Below are positions 12,336 to 24,100 of a DNA stretch of 64,000 nt, piece after piece. Origin of the DNA: Linderina pennispora (lineage: Eukaryota; Kickxellomycota; Kickxellomycetes; Kickxellales; Kickxellaceae). Made by a program: the position numbers and the translations under genes. The stretch lies in NCBI RefSeq assembly GCF_002104995.1, contig NW_024468257.1, positions 62,001 to 126,000 of the forward strand, in the 5' to 3' direction. How positions within the stretch are numbered: position 1 is the stretch's first letter; every line of letters begins with the position of its first letter. The notes under the pieces were generated by a model. It saw only the letters and a list, made by a program, of their open reading frames with translations. It was not told where the DNA came from and did not search any database.

Positions 12336-14364
12336 GCAAGCAGGACCATGAAGCTTCTGGATCTCCTGCATTCTTTTTTAATAGCCACCAGGACTGCTTG
12401 CTCCATCTCCCACCTGCATTTCCGCTTGACGACGCAAGGCGCCAAAATGCACAGCATCCTCACGCTCCCACATTTAATCTGTGCCCAAACGTGCCAGCCT
12501 TGACGCCTCAGGAACTGGAGAGTGGCAGATCCCAATATGAACGAAAGGCAGCTGCTACTCTGCCCTCCCATTGCAACCGCGATTAGCTTTGGCGGCAGCC
12601 TGGTCATTCATTGACATTAACAAAAGCGGAAGGTGATGCACGCAAACCGGAAATCGCTCCAGGTCCTAACGCGCATTATGCAATAACCTCCCCCTGCCTT
12701 GCTCCTTCACTGACCTGTGGCCAGCGGCGGCGGCTTCCCTCAGCTCCAACCGCCTCAGACAATTCCCTTTCTAACCCCCACGCCCGTCCTCCCCCATTGT
12801 TGTTGTGTCCGTAAATCCTTCCCTTTTCCCGCCAACACTTCTGCCGCTCCACTCCTCCCCATTTCCTTTTGGTTATGCCGGATCAAAAGAAGCAGAATGC
12901 ACGGCTGACGCTGGTCATGGATATGCACAGACACTACTCCCCCCTTCCGTTCGCATGACGGCTGTGCTCTCCGGGTCTCCTGGCGTCTTGGAGCACGGGC
13001 TGTCCAGTGATTCGCCCTTCTGCGCAGACGTGCGCCCTCCTCTCCTTTCTCTCTTCTGCCTCCCGTTAGCCTCCCGGCATATTTGTCTCTCTATCCTTTG
13101 CTTGTATATGCGGCTATATCGCATGCGTTGCCCCGAACGCGTCACGACACATATTCATTAATTGTTATTTCCTGTACAGACCCACCACCTGCCTACTCCT
13201 CAGACCTCTGCCTAATACCCTTCGTCTACTCCCCCTTTTCTTTGCGCAAATAGGTAAATATCGGGAACGGGCTCTATGCTCCGGAGCATTGCCTTACCGA
13301 GGCCTGTGATTCAATGTCACACGCACCGGCTACCTCTACTATCTGCTGTGTATCCGATTATGTCCCAAACCGAAGCCCCTCTACCACCTTATACTACATG
13401 GCTACTCCTCCTTCCCCTCTCCATCTCCCCCTCTTCTCAGCATGTTTGGTGCTGCTACTGCTTGTTTATATGTTTCCGGAATACGTGGCCTTGTAGGACA
13501 ATCTCATACTCATCCTCTCCGCCGAGCTCCGGCTGGAGGCTTTTTCCTTATCGCCGCCGCGATATCGCCCCTCTGTCTTTGCTTTCTCGTTGTTGGTAGT
13601 GTGGGTATTTGCAACCTTTTTTATTTGTTGTATGAGCAGGCATGTCCCAGTTGCGTTGTGTTCGCATTCCCGCAGCAATTGTACTCGTTATTAGTGCCTT
13701 ATATTTCCCAAATTAACCTCGTTCGGTTACAATTGCCAAAGAGCCCCCGCTCCACAATAACCGTCCGTCGAACTCTTGCTTGCCTTGTTTCCTGTGCTGC
13801 ACATGGCTTTTGCGCTTTTTTTTCTTCAGAGCCTTTTTGGCATAACTCTTGCTCATTCGCGCACTTTTTTGGATGCACATTTGCTGTGCGCTCTTGCCTC
13901 TGCACTATTTTGCAGTGTCGTTGGGAGGAGGAGGATGTGTGACCAAGCGGGACTGCAACCCCACTTTCTGGCAAAGCTGCGTTTCCGAGAGCAAGCCCTC
14001 CTATTGTTTGCGATATTCGGGGTCTTCGTCAATGTGAAGTCGATTGTTTTTTGCCGATTTAAGGACACCAATTGGGGTGAAGCAACGAACAGGGGGAATC
14101 TAGTATGAAGGGCGAAGGGGGAGACCGGCCGCTGGGACAGTTTCCTTTGCCACTTGGGGCATGTGTTTGCTTGGATATTTTGTTTCTCTCTCCCCTCCCT
14201 TGCAGATGGCGGTAGAGTGCGCTTGTGTGTGCTGATGTATGACGTGCTTTGTTGGTATGTCGCCTCCTCTTTCTTTCCGCAACAAAACCATAGCCCATAT
14301 CACCTAATATCCTATTTCCTTTTCCTTTGCTTTCCATCGGCTGCACTGTAGATTCTTATCACAC

Positions 14365-17300
14365 ATGTCAAGCGAACACATTGACCAGAGGACCTCTGCC
14401 AGCCCGGCTGTGGCATCCGTGGCAGAGGATACTGCCAAGAGTATACCGCATTCGCCAGCCCCTGATACCACCGACACAGCAACCACCGACACAACGCAGC
14501 GCAACATTGTTGTTCCCAAAACGGAGGGCAGATCCGACGACGAAGAGGCATATGCAAACTCCGACGACAATGCAGACGGCTCAGACCACAATTCAAACCA
14601 CTCGCGCCATGCCAGCCAGGAAATGTCGCCCGAGCTTGCCGACGATAGATCGATGCCACCATATGGCGTTGTCGAAGGCGTCCATGGCCGGAGCCCAGGC
14701 AGTGAGCGGTCGGCCAGCATCAGCGTTCACCAGTCGGAGACGGCTTCGGGCGGGTCAGGTGGAGTGAACATCAGCGATGAGTCTCGTCAGCACCCGACAT
14801 CCAGATGGCGGTCGGAGTCATCGTCGAGTCTTTCGCAGCAAGCGCAGTTCACATTCAGCAGTCCCATGCAGACGTCGGTGTCACTGCCGCATAGAACGCA
14901 GCCGCAGGATGGCCACCAGCAGCGCAAGCGGTACTCGACTGGAGGGGGCGGGCGGTACCACTATCCGTCGTCTTACCCAAACAGCGGCGAGCAGTCAGGC
15001 TCGGGAGACATGCCCTCGAAGTACTCTGGCGACCACCTGCGCCATCCCCAACATGGCAGTGGGCACGGCAACCAGGCCGAGGAGGATATCCGGATGTCGG
15101 AGTCGCCACCGCCCCACCACCAGCACTCACCAAACCGAGGCTCGTTCTCTGACCGCAGGCCGTCGGAGGATTCGACAGAGGTTTCGTTTAGCGAGCACAG
15201 CGGCAACCGGCCTGTGCCCGACCCTTACTATTCCCCCTCCCAGCATCATGGCCAGCGCAGCCAGCACCGCCACGACGGGCAGGCGCGGTCCCAGAGGCCG
15301 GCAGTACAGGTCATCCCTGGGATTCCAGCACCTGATGTCAGCGCAGTAACCATGCCGATCAACTCAATAGTAATGTACCATACGTCCTACAACTCGGGGC
15401 GTGGCGCAGTATGGCGGTTCTTCCAGGTCATCGAGCAGCGGGTGTCTGGCAACACCGATCGTGCCGAGTGCATGCTGTGCAAAAAGAAGATGCTGGGAAA
15501 GTCGGCGGACATGAAGAAGCATATCGTTCATTCGTGTCCGAGCCGCCACCTGATCCCTGAGGAGCTCGAGCCCGTGCTGGAGATTGTGCGTGGCGAGCTG
15601 GAAAACCCCAAGACGCGCGCCAAGCGGTCTATACCCAGTGGACCGGGCAGCGGCCGGTCGCCCAACGTCGGCCCGCAGCCAGCTGGCAAACTGCAGGTAT
15701 CGACCAGCGGCCTGCACTCGGGAGCGTATTCGTCCCATCCCCACGGAGGATCAGTCAGCGCATACGATGCGGATCCGCATCGTGCCAAATTTGCAAAATA
15801 CTCAAGGTACAGTATGCATATTTTCCCACCTGCATTCAAAAGGCAACATTCAAAAGGCAACATTCAAAAGGCAAAAAAGGCGCCACCCTTTCTGAATATT
15901 TGATCCAGCGAATAATTCTGCCAGGCTTGCATTGCCGGCGCATTCTGCAAAACATCGAAACCTAATTGATGGGCAAAAATAACCACTGTGAAGCCATTGT
16001 CTTGCTTCATGATATGCTGCAATTATTAAGCCCGTTATTCTTACTTCCTTCCTATTGCTAGGCACGACTCGCGGGCATCAAACAATAACGGCGGCGGGTA
16101 TCCCATGAGCGCTGGTGTTGCAATGAGCTCACCGCCCGCTGGCGGCCAAGGTTCATATTCGGCGCACCCGTCGTCCCAGGCAGGCAGTATCCCTACTCCT
16201 CATCCGCACCCGATCTCCCATCAGCAACAAATGCAGCAGCAGCAGCACCACCACCACTCCCGCCAGCAGTCTCACCCGATACCGCTGCACACAGGCGATC
16301 AGCCAATTCGATCGCCTCCTCCTCCTTCCCAGCAAGGCCAGTCGTTCGGCCCACCAGGGCATGGCGGCCCAGCACGCATTGCGCCCAAGAGCGGAGGTGG
16401 TCCGCCGCCGTCTCAGCAGCAGTCGCATCAGGCTTCTTCTGGACACCCACCGCAGTATTATGCGCCAACCCAAGGTGGACCACCGCCGCCGTCTCAGCAG
16501 CTGCAGCAGTCGCGCGGACCGTCTGGATCAGGACGGCCACCCTCGCAGCAGGAGCAGCGACAGGTCATGTATTCACCCTCGGGCGGCCATACTCCGCCGC
16601 CACTGAACTCGGCACGGCTCAAGGCTCGCCTGCGTGACGGAGTGCCGGCGTTTGGCGTCTGGCTGAGTATTCCCAGCCCAGTCACTGCTCGTATGGTGGC
16701 TGCGCAGGGATTCGACTGGGCGTGCATTGATATGGAGCATTCGCCATTGAATCCCACGCTCATGGCCGAAATGGTTGCCGCTGTAGCCAGCACCGGGACA
16801 TGTGCGCCGATCGTGCGGGTCCCGTCCCACTCGCCCGAGTACTTCAAGTGGGCATTGGATGCCGGCGCCCACGGGGTGATCGTGCCCATGGTGAACACTC
16901 GCGACGAGATGATCAAGGTCATTGGCCACTGCAAGTACCCGCCCGAGGGCCGGCGCTCATACGGTGCGTTTTATGCGCCGCAGTCATTCGGCATTCGTGG
17001 TCCTGGTGCCATGGGCGAATATGCCGAGCGCGCAAACCATGATATTCTGGTGATTCCGCAGATTGAGAGCGCCGAAGCAGTTAGCAATGTTGCCGATATT
17101 CTGTCGGTCAGCGGCATAGATGCGATATTTGTCGGGCCGTTTGATATGCAGGCGTCTCTGGGCATCCAGAGACCGGTGGAGGACTCGTATGATTCGCGGT
17201 TCTTGGCAGCGCAGTCGGCAGTCATACAGGCAGCCGAGGCGCGCAATATCCCACGTGGCATCTACACGTCGTCGGGAGCTGCAGCCAGATCAAAGCTGGG

Positions 17301-17406
17301 ATCGCGCTACACTCTGCTGGTCGCTGCTAACGACCTGTCGTGCCTGATGAGGTCGACTTCTGAGAACCTTGGCCGCGCCAAGAGCGACCCGCGGGCATAT
17401 CGCTAG
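14365..17406 (+). CDS. BED-like zinc finger + HpcH/HpaI aldolase fusion (active-site residues kept)
   Basis: Predicted 928 aa from exons 14365-15806 and 16062-17406. The donor is AAG|GTACAG and the acceptor TTGCTAG. The phase-2 junction preserves the frame. Exon 1 is Ser/His/Gln-rich and disordered, then carries a BED-like finger at about 346-395 (GAVWRFF, C-x2-C, then H-x4-C). Exon 2 begins with a Q/H/P-rich linker, then an HpcH/HpaI aldolase domain at about 663-928. The domain keeps FDWACIDMEH (catalytic His about 707), VRVP Arg, YPPEGRRS, PQIES Glu and FVGPFD Asp (about 842), matching the class II pyruvate-aldolase site. The family cleaves or forms hydroxy-ketoacids with a divalent metal. 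Fusion to a DNA-binding BED-type finger is unusual; a nuclear enzyme or a metabolite-responsive regulator are both possible. Paralogous to the gene at 2215-4633. Confidence 0.83.
15833..15874 (+). repeat. Three tandem 14-bp units inside an intron
   Basis: Exact head-to-tail copies of CATTCAAAAGGCAA at 15833, 15847 and 15861, within the intron of the 14365-17406 gene. Confidence 0.9.
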
Positions 17407-17664
17407 CTGTACTGCGAAGCTAACAAGAAAACCGGGCTGGGAAGCACCGGTCGAAGGGGAACCCGGCCCTTGCTCCTCTGGCTAAACGAAAAAAAAAAAC
17501 ACTATATTTATCTTAACCACCCCTGCACCGTCACCGATATGTTGGTGGGCGGTGTGGGTATTTCTTATGTCTTTTACGAGAATTGTTGTCACATCGACAT
17601 GTTAATTTTTATATCAAAACAGCCCATGCTTTTTGCCAACTTCTCTTACCACACAGATGCGCAG

Positions 17665-19272
17665 TTACTGGCTCTTTTGGTGCGGCTGCTCGCTTGCCGG
17701 CATTTTAGCTCGAATGGTCCGGAAAATAACAAACGTGCCAGCGAACAGGGCAGCCAGCGTCAGTGCCTGAATCATAGATACCTTGTCGGCGTGGGCAATC
17801 GGCATTCTCACCACAAGATCCGACTCGGGCGCAATCTCCAGCACACTGCCAGCACGAGCGAGCAGCTCAGGCAGCAGTGCTGGGCGGAACACCAGCCGTC
17901 CAAACAGTTTGTCCTTCACTGGTGCCTCAGCCTCAACATCTCTCTGGCAGACCACCAGCGAAATGGCTGGGAGCAGTGTCACATCTGTATGCGACTCTCC
18001 GTCTGGCTCTCCGTCGTAGCCAACCGTGCGGCCGTTGAAGGGCGCCAGGCGGTAGCGAGCGTGAATCGGGACCTCCACCTGCGTATTGGCGCTGACGCGG
18101 CTGACAGTCAAAATGCTGCCCCAGTTGGGCATGGCCTCGGCAGGCTTCTCAAGCTCCACAGGGCCAAACATGCGCGCGTCAAGCTTGGTATCGTAGATCT
18201 GATAGGGATCAAAGAAGTACGTCCTCGGCAGAGTCTGGACCAGTGTCAGGTTGCAGTTTGGCGGCATAGACTCGACGTGGCTTTCAATCCTTAGCGCCGG
18301 ATGGAACGACCGGAACTCCCTGATCTTCTCGACCACATATCCGTCGCTGATATCATCAACAGTGCTCAGCTGTCTCGGCATGTCCATCACCTTTGCCTTT
18401 TTCTGGCCATGCTCCAGGACATGCACGCTGGGCCCCTGCATCCATGCAATCCTGGCCGTACTATTCTCGTGCTTGGACACCACAGCCGGGTCTTCTGACG
18501 GTGGCAGCATTGACAGCACCTGGACGTCAATCTGCACAAACCCATGCGACGTGCGGTGCAGCGTAATATCGATGCGATGCTGATCGAGCCAGGTGCGGCC
18601 AAGTCTGCTCACACGGGGGTCCACCAGCGTACGCAGATGGCTCTCGGGATCCAGGGCGTATCTGGCCAGGTTGAGCCTCTTCTGCTTGCCCGCAAAAGCC
18701 GCCAGTGCCTTGCTGTCAAAGGGAGCAAAGTAGTAGATGCTGTTAGAATGGACGTCAATGAACGCATCAGGACCCAGCTCCGCTTTCTCTTCAGGCCATT
18801 CCATCAGCGCCGCCATCCACTGGCGCATCTCTGCTTTCGCCGCCTCTAGCTGCTCGTCATACACTCCACGCACAGCGGTTGCCGATGCATGCATTCCACA
18901 GTGTTCGATTCCACGCTGCAGCATAAACGGCATCCTCGGCACGCTTGGCTTCTCACGGCACATCTCGGTGCTCAGCACAATGCGGGCTGTGGCCATCTCG
19001 CTCGGCCATTGCGGCAGGTCCAGCGAATCCAGGAGCGTCGTGAAGCCCCAGACATGCCATGCAGCACCCTGCGCACTGACAGTCCAGTGGTTTGCGTCCG
19101 GCGTGACGGCAATGGTATCAGAGAGCAACCAATGGGTCTCGTGCTCGAATCCGCCGGAACTTAGTGCAATGTCAGCGGGTGGTTGGCGCATGTTGGAGTA
19201 GGATAGGGCGGCGATGGGCGAAATTAGCACGGCCAGCCGTGTGATTTGGGTGTGTGATCGATAAAGGCGCAT
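17665..19272 (-). CDS. PBN1: PBN1/PIG-X, subunit of GPI mannosyltransferase I
   Basis: Single exon, 535 aa. PBN1/PIG-X is an ER membrane glycoprotein that stabilises the first GPI mannosyltransferase (Gpi14/PIG-M). Family signals seen: LPRTYFFDPYQ at about 347-357, EVPIHARYRL at about 398-408, and one C-terminal membrane helix at about 499-520 followed by a short basic tail. The N-terminus (MRLYRSHTQITRLAVLI) may act as a signal sequence. ATG 19272 was chosen over an upstream in-frame ATG at 19377 because a TATA box (19333-19340) lies between them, which puts the transcript start after the upstream ATG. Divergent from the Ste12-like gene across 1.8 kb. Confidence 0.85.
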   Translation of the reverse strand: MRLYRSHTQITRLAVLISPIAALSYSNMRQPPADIALSSGGFEHETHWLLSDTIAVTPDANHWTVSAQGAAWHVWGFTTLLDSLDLPQWPSEMATARIVLSTEMCREKPSVPRMPFMLQRGIEHCGMHASATAVRGVYDEQLEAAKAEMRQWMAALMEWPEEKAELGPDAFIDVHSNSIYYFAPFDSKALAAFAGKQKRLNLARYALDPESHLRTLVDPRVSRLGRTWLDQHRIDITLHRTSHGFVQIDVQVLSMLPPSEDPAVVSKHENSTARIAWMQGPSVHVLEHGQKKAKVMDMPRQLSTVDDISDGYVVEKIREFRSFHPALRIESHVESMPPNCNLTLVQTLPRTYFFDPYQIYDTKLDARMFGPVELEKPAEAMPNWGSILTVSRVSANTQVEVPIHARYRLAPFNGRTVGYDGEPDGESHTDVTLLPAISLVVCQRDVEAEAPVKDKLFGRLVFRPALLPELLARAGSVLEIAPESDLVVRMPIAHADKVSMIQALTLAALFAGTFVIFRTIRAKMPASEQPHQKSQ

Positions 19273-19332
19273 GACGTCAAAGAAGTAAACCAGAGGAGTG
19301 CGTGTGGGGAGAGAGAAAATTAGGCACGAAGC

Positions 19333-19340
19333 ATTTATAT
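19333..19340 (-). promoter_or_regulatory. TATA box of PBN1
   Basis: ATATAAAT on the minus strand, about 65 nt upstream of the chosen ATG; this spacing recurs at the multicopper oxidase gene. Confidence 0.55.
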
Positions 19341-20989
19341 TTCCCTCAAATAGAGCACGTCTTTTGTTTGTTTGCATGATGGGTGCTAGATGGAATATGG
19401 TTTGGTGCAGTGATTGAGCTGGTCACGGCACTTTTCGCCAGCAGAGCGGGTCTCAGGAGCCTTGGCTCAAGGGAGCACACAGTGCATCTGCAAACCTTGT
19501 CTCTCAGCACATTGGCCGAAAACACGCTGTCAGCGAGCATGTGGCTCGCCTTCTGAAGAACAGCGTGATGACATTGCTTGACAGCCTACAGCGTCGATCC
19601 TCCCCTCTGCATGACCGGGCTTGGCAGCTATGCGCTTCACAAAGGGAGATGCGGATAAGGCCATGGTGCTAATAGGATGGTTTCAGGTTTGTATTTAGGG
19701 AAGTCTGTTGAAGGTGCAGGTTGACTTTTTTGGACGGATCTTTGAGGGGTAGGACGAGCCATGTAGCCAGCGTCGTTGGGAAGGCTGATTTGGCGTAGCT
19801 GATTCGGACTTGATGGGCTCAGGCACCTTTTCCTCCTTGCCGCTGAACATGCGACGATTAATTGCAGTGGCCCTGACAATGAAAGGGCAGGATGTCGATG
19901 AACATGACCTTTGCCTCTCTTCTCTTTCCTGCTCCTTTTCGCCCTCCGCCCTTCGCCCTTCGCCCATTGCCCACTGCCCAAGCAGTGCCCAAGAGTAAGT
20001 GCGGCTCGCTGTCTGACAGACACTGTGCCACCCCCCAACATCGCTGTTTTCCCAGTGCGCATGAAGCTTGTGTCGGAGAAATTTGCGCTTCTGCCATGCC
20101 TTGTGTGATGCACCCAGCGCTCGGGCCCCCTTCTGGCTGTATGTTCCACGCATCTGAATAGTGCAATAGATGCGCAAGACAGCGGCTTTTGCGCCCGAGG
20201 CTGTGACGGCTTTCTGCCCCTTAGGAGCGCACTTCCAGGTCTGTGCGGAGCGCCCTCGGGGAGTGGCATCGTCGGACGGAGCTGCCGTAAATAACGCGTA
20301 GCCCTTGGCTAATGGGATTATTTGCAGAAAGCATTTTTCTGGAATAGTTGGGGAGGTTCAATCGCCCACTCGATGCTGTTACTCCCAATGGCGGCCGGGA
20401 GTGAGCAACAGCACGATCATCGCCCTCAGTTGCCGTGGCTCTATTTCGATCCTGCCCTTGGGGGTCGAGGCTGCCTGGCCTGAACAGAGGCAAACAAGCC
20501 TGCACGCTGCCAAAGCGTCTCCCGTATATGCTGCCTCGGGACCTGGGAAAAAAGCACCACGACTGATTTCTGCTCCACTCTTCTCTCCTTTGCTCGTAGA
20601 ATAAGCAGCTGCAAAGATATTAGGCAAAAAATCAGCAACGTTTTTTTGCTGAAAAACGGAATCGGTGGCTTCAGCGACTCTTATCTAGTTTGCGCATACG
20701 GGATTTCTCCCTCATCTTTCACTCCTAGTATTTCCTTCTCTCCTCTATACCTGTTTCAGACCCACGGTTTCTTTGCGTTTAGGTTTCCCCTTCTTCTTCA
20801 TAGCGCCGGGTTTGCCAGGGCAGTGTTCTGACCGAGCACTAGCATTATTTGTTTCTCTCCCTCCCTATTATTTTATTTCTCTGCGGGTGTCTTTGCCTGC
20901 TGAACACCTCCCTTTTTCCTTACTTTTTCTTCTAATTTCCCTTTCATTCCCCCTTCCCACACGCAGTCTGTTTTTAAAAAGCACTTCAC

Positions 20990-21082
20990 GTAAGTTGGCC
21001 AGAGTGTGAGAACGCCCAGCACATGTTGGGATGAGTGTGCAATTGAGCAAAAAAGTTTTTCCTCCCCTTCCCGTTTCTCTAG
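20990..21082 (+). other. Probable 5' UTR intron of the Ste12-like gene
   Basis: GTAAGT donor at 20990 and a pyrimidine-rich run ending CTCTAG at 21082; 93 nt. It removes the in-frame ATG at 21006, which supports translation starting at 21108. Confidence 0.6.
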
Positions 21083-21107
21083 GTCGTACAGTGAGGCAAG
21101 GACGTCT

Positions 21108-24100
21108 ATGCGGAGTACTTTAACCTTGGCCGAGTTTTTGTCGAACGCGCCAACGCTGTTCGGCTCAGAGCTTGAGCCTGACGAGGAGGTGGATCCCGAC
21201 ATAGCAAACGGAATGCATAGCGGGGCCATCCGACGGTTCACGTTCCCGAACGGCGAAACGTTGTCGTGCGTGCGGTGGGACTCGCAGTACCATATCACGT
21301 CGACGGACATTATTCGCGCGCTTGTGCACCGCTTCGAGGGGATCATGCGGCCTGTGGTGAACATGAAGAAGTTTGAGGAGGGCGTGTTCAGCGATCTGAG
21401 GAGCCTAAAGCCCGGCACCGACGCACGGCTGGAGCTGCCCCGGTCAGAGTTCCTCGAGCTGCTGTACAAGCACCATTGCGTGCGGACGCAGAAGAAGCAA
21501 AAGGTGTTTTTCTGGGACTCGGTGCCACACGATTTGTTGTTCAGAGAGGCCCTGGAGCGCGATTTGAAGAGGGAGGCGATGGGCATTGAGCCAACGACCA
21601 AGGTCGACAAGAACACCGACCCGACGACGATGGTCAACATCGGTGGAGTCGACTTGCCGCTGACTGTGCCGCCGACGCTGGCTGTCCACTCAAGGCTGCC
21701 TATTGCGTCGTCGGCTGTGGCGGGCAGCAAGTCTGTCACTGCCAAGGTCTCAACAGCCACTGTGCGTATCTCTGCAGCACCTGTGCCAGCGCCCATGCCA
21801 GCAGAGACTGTTGCCAGCCACATCCAGAGTATGCCATTGGCCCCGACATCCACTGCTGGACATGCAGTCACCCAACATCAGCAGCAGCCACATATTCAGC
21901 CACAGCAGCACATAGATAGCAGCGGTAATGGGTTTTACAGCAACGATGTTGCGTCCTCGGCGTTGTCGCTGGCGTCGCTGGCGTCGCGCAGCTCACAGGG
22001 AGCGGCGGCTAATACCGGGTATCCGCGGAGCAACAGTGGGTTTGCAGACTCGACGGACATGCTGACATTTACCGCTGATGTCGACATGCGGCGGGCGTCG
22101 GATACATCAGTAGTGTCGATGGCCATGATGGTGCCTGGCGGGATTGGCAGTGACCAGGGTATTCAGCACCAGCAGCAACCGCAGCAGCAGCAACAACATC
22201 AGCAGCCACACTCGCTCACAGACGCCGGCCAGTTCCCATACACGCTTTTTAACACTGGTTCCAGCCAGCCCTCGCTGAGCGAGTACATCTCTGGTAAAAG
22301 CGCCCAGTCCACCAGTAGCCAGCACCGCGAGCTCGGTATACCGGCTGGCGTGGCACCGATACGTGACAGCTGGACAGGCGTTGATTTCAACGCGCTTCAC
22401 AAGCAGGCGTCCGAGCTCAAGGCAAACTACGAGGAATACCAGCCAACACCGACGCCCTACCACTCGCCCAAGGACCCCGCCATTGACGACCCTGAAATAC
22501 TGGCCCTGCTGAACTCGACCAACGCGATGCTGACGCAGGACAATGTTGGTGACTTTTCTGATATTCTCGAGCAACTGCTGGGCAGCAGCGGCCAGATCCG
22601 TGAGAGCAGCAACGGTGCTGGCGGAGGGTTTTCGTTGGACGCTTCGGCGCAGCAGCAGCAGATTCTGTGGGATCACCGTGGTGCCGCTAGCCAATCAGCA
22701 GCCGGAGCGCAGCAGCCTGCAGCAGCGATTCCGCCGTCGAGTGCTGGCATTGCACAGTCAGGTGGTGTTTTGGGCGATGATGTCGAAATGGCTGCTGGGA
22801 GCAGTCGCGCGGCATCGGCGATACTAGACTCGATGGTGTCCTCGCCGTCGGTTGCAAACTCATCTAGCGCTATGTCGCCGCACGATACGCCCGGCCAGGC
22901 TGCCTTCAGCCGAGGCGTTGGCAGCAGCAGCAGTACTGGGCTGCATGGGATGGTAGCGGGCGATACGTCCTCCAACTCTGCATTCAATGCGATGCTGTCG
23001 ATGGAGGAAATTAACGATATTCTTGCATCCAACGGCATGGCTGCATCGCGACCGCCTCCGTCGATCAGCGGGTCCAGCATGGCGTCAGCCAGCGGCAACG
23101 AGCAGCAGCAGAAACAGCCAAGCAGGCCATCGGCTGGAGCTGCCGGATTTAGCCAGGCTGCCGAAATGCAGTCACTGATTCCTATGTTTGGATTGGCCGA
23201 TGCCGAAATGGCCGAGCACACCGGCAGCGGCAGCAGCGCAAACAATGGGTACCAGGCAGGTAGCAATAATGCTAGCGGGGTGCAGTCAATCGACGTGGTC
23301 AAGCAGCTCTGGGAGCGCCAGAAGGCCACCACGCGCTCCACGCGCTTCTCGCGCTTCCATCCATACCTGAAGACCATGCACCGTATTGCCCACCGCGACA
23401 CGCCCTCAATCATCAACCGGGTGCCCAGCACCGCCGACCCGTCGGTTGCTGCGGCAGCAGTAGGCGCAATGGCGGCATTCGTGGCCAATCGCCAGCAAGC
23501 GTATGCACCCACTCAGACACAGCCGCAGCAGCCGCACCAAAACATGTCGCTGGCTGCATCTTCTACCGCTAGCAATAGCCTGCTAGCATTTGACACCACT
23601 GATAGCGGTGCCCTTCAGGGGTTCGATTTCGGAAAGCCAGCGCTGCCGAGCAGTAGCAGCGAGAGCCAGCAGGCAGCGCAGCCCGCCTGCACCAAGGTAG
23701 CCCCGGCGGCCAAGAAAGAAACCAACGGAAAGCCGGCCAAGCCAGCAGGCAAAAGCCGGCGTAGCAGCCGCAACGAGGCCGGCAACGATTGCCGCCGGTT
23801 CCCATGCACGTTTGCTGGCTGCACAAAGCTGTTCAAGCGCCAGGAGCACCTGAAGCGGCACTTCCGCACCCACACTGGCGAGCGGCCGTACAAGTGTCCG
23901 GCCCCCGACTGCGGCAAGGTATTTGCCCGCATGGACAACCTCAACCAGCACGTCCGCACCCATGTCAACCGCAAGACGGCCCATCGCCGCTCCAGCAAGT
24001 CTGCCGGCGACAATGCACTGGCGCAGCTGACCGACATGGCAGGCATGGATGTGGGTGACGAGGAGATGCAGTCGGCATTCAGCGGGTTCGTTGACGGGCT

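Larger units (their letters stand above)
8491..14364. other. Very large intergenic region, 5.9 kb, no recognisable gene
   Basis: Numerous open frames under 170 codons, none with recognisable domains or sustained coding character. Contents noted: a GGT-rich run at about 8932-8952, a CAGCA-type run at about 11056-11110, an 8-bp GGGCAGGC run at about 12305-12335, and strongly pyrimidine-rich plus-strand DNA from about 12.8 to 14.3 kb leading into the BED/aldolase gene at 14365, suggesting a long CT-rich 5' leader. CCCCT/AGGGG stress-element-like pentamers occur but are expected by chance in such sequence. No tRNA, 5S or U6 sequence recognised. Confidence 0.5.
19273..21107. other. Divergent intergenic region, 1.8 kb
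   Basis: Shared upstream region of PBN1 and the Ste12-like gene. A palindromic TGACGTCA (CRE/ATF-type) lies at 19272-19279, touching the PBN1 start codon. The right half is pyrimidine-rich on the plus strand. Minus-strand open frames at 19637-20269 lack coding character. Confidence 0.45.

Noticed and set aside
17470-18294. Plus-strand open frame of 274 codons
   Set aside because: Mostly antisense to the conserved PBN1 C-terminal half.
20873-21871. Minus-strand open frame of 332 codons
   Set aside because: Antisense shadow of the STE domain region of the Ste12-like gene; no domain of its own.
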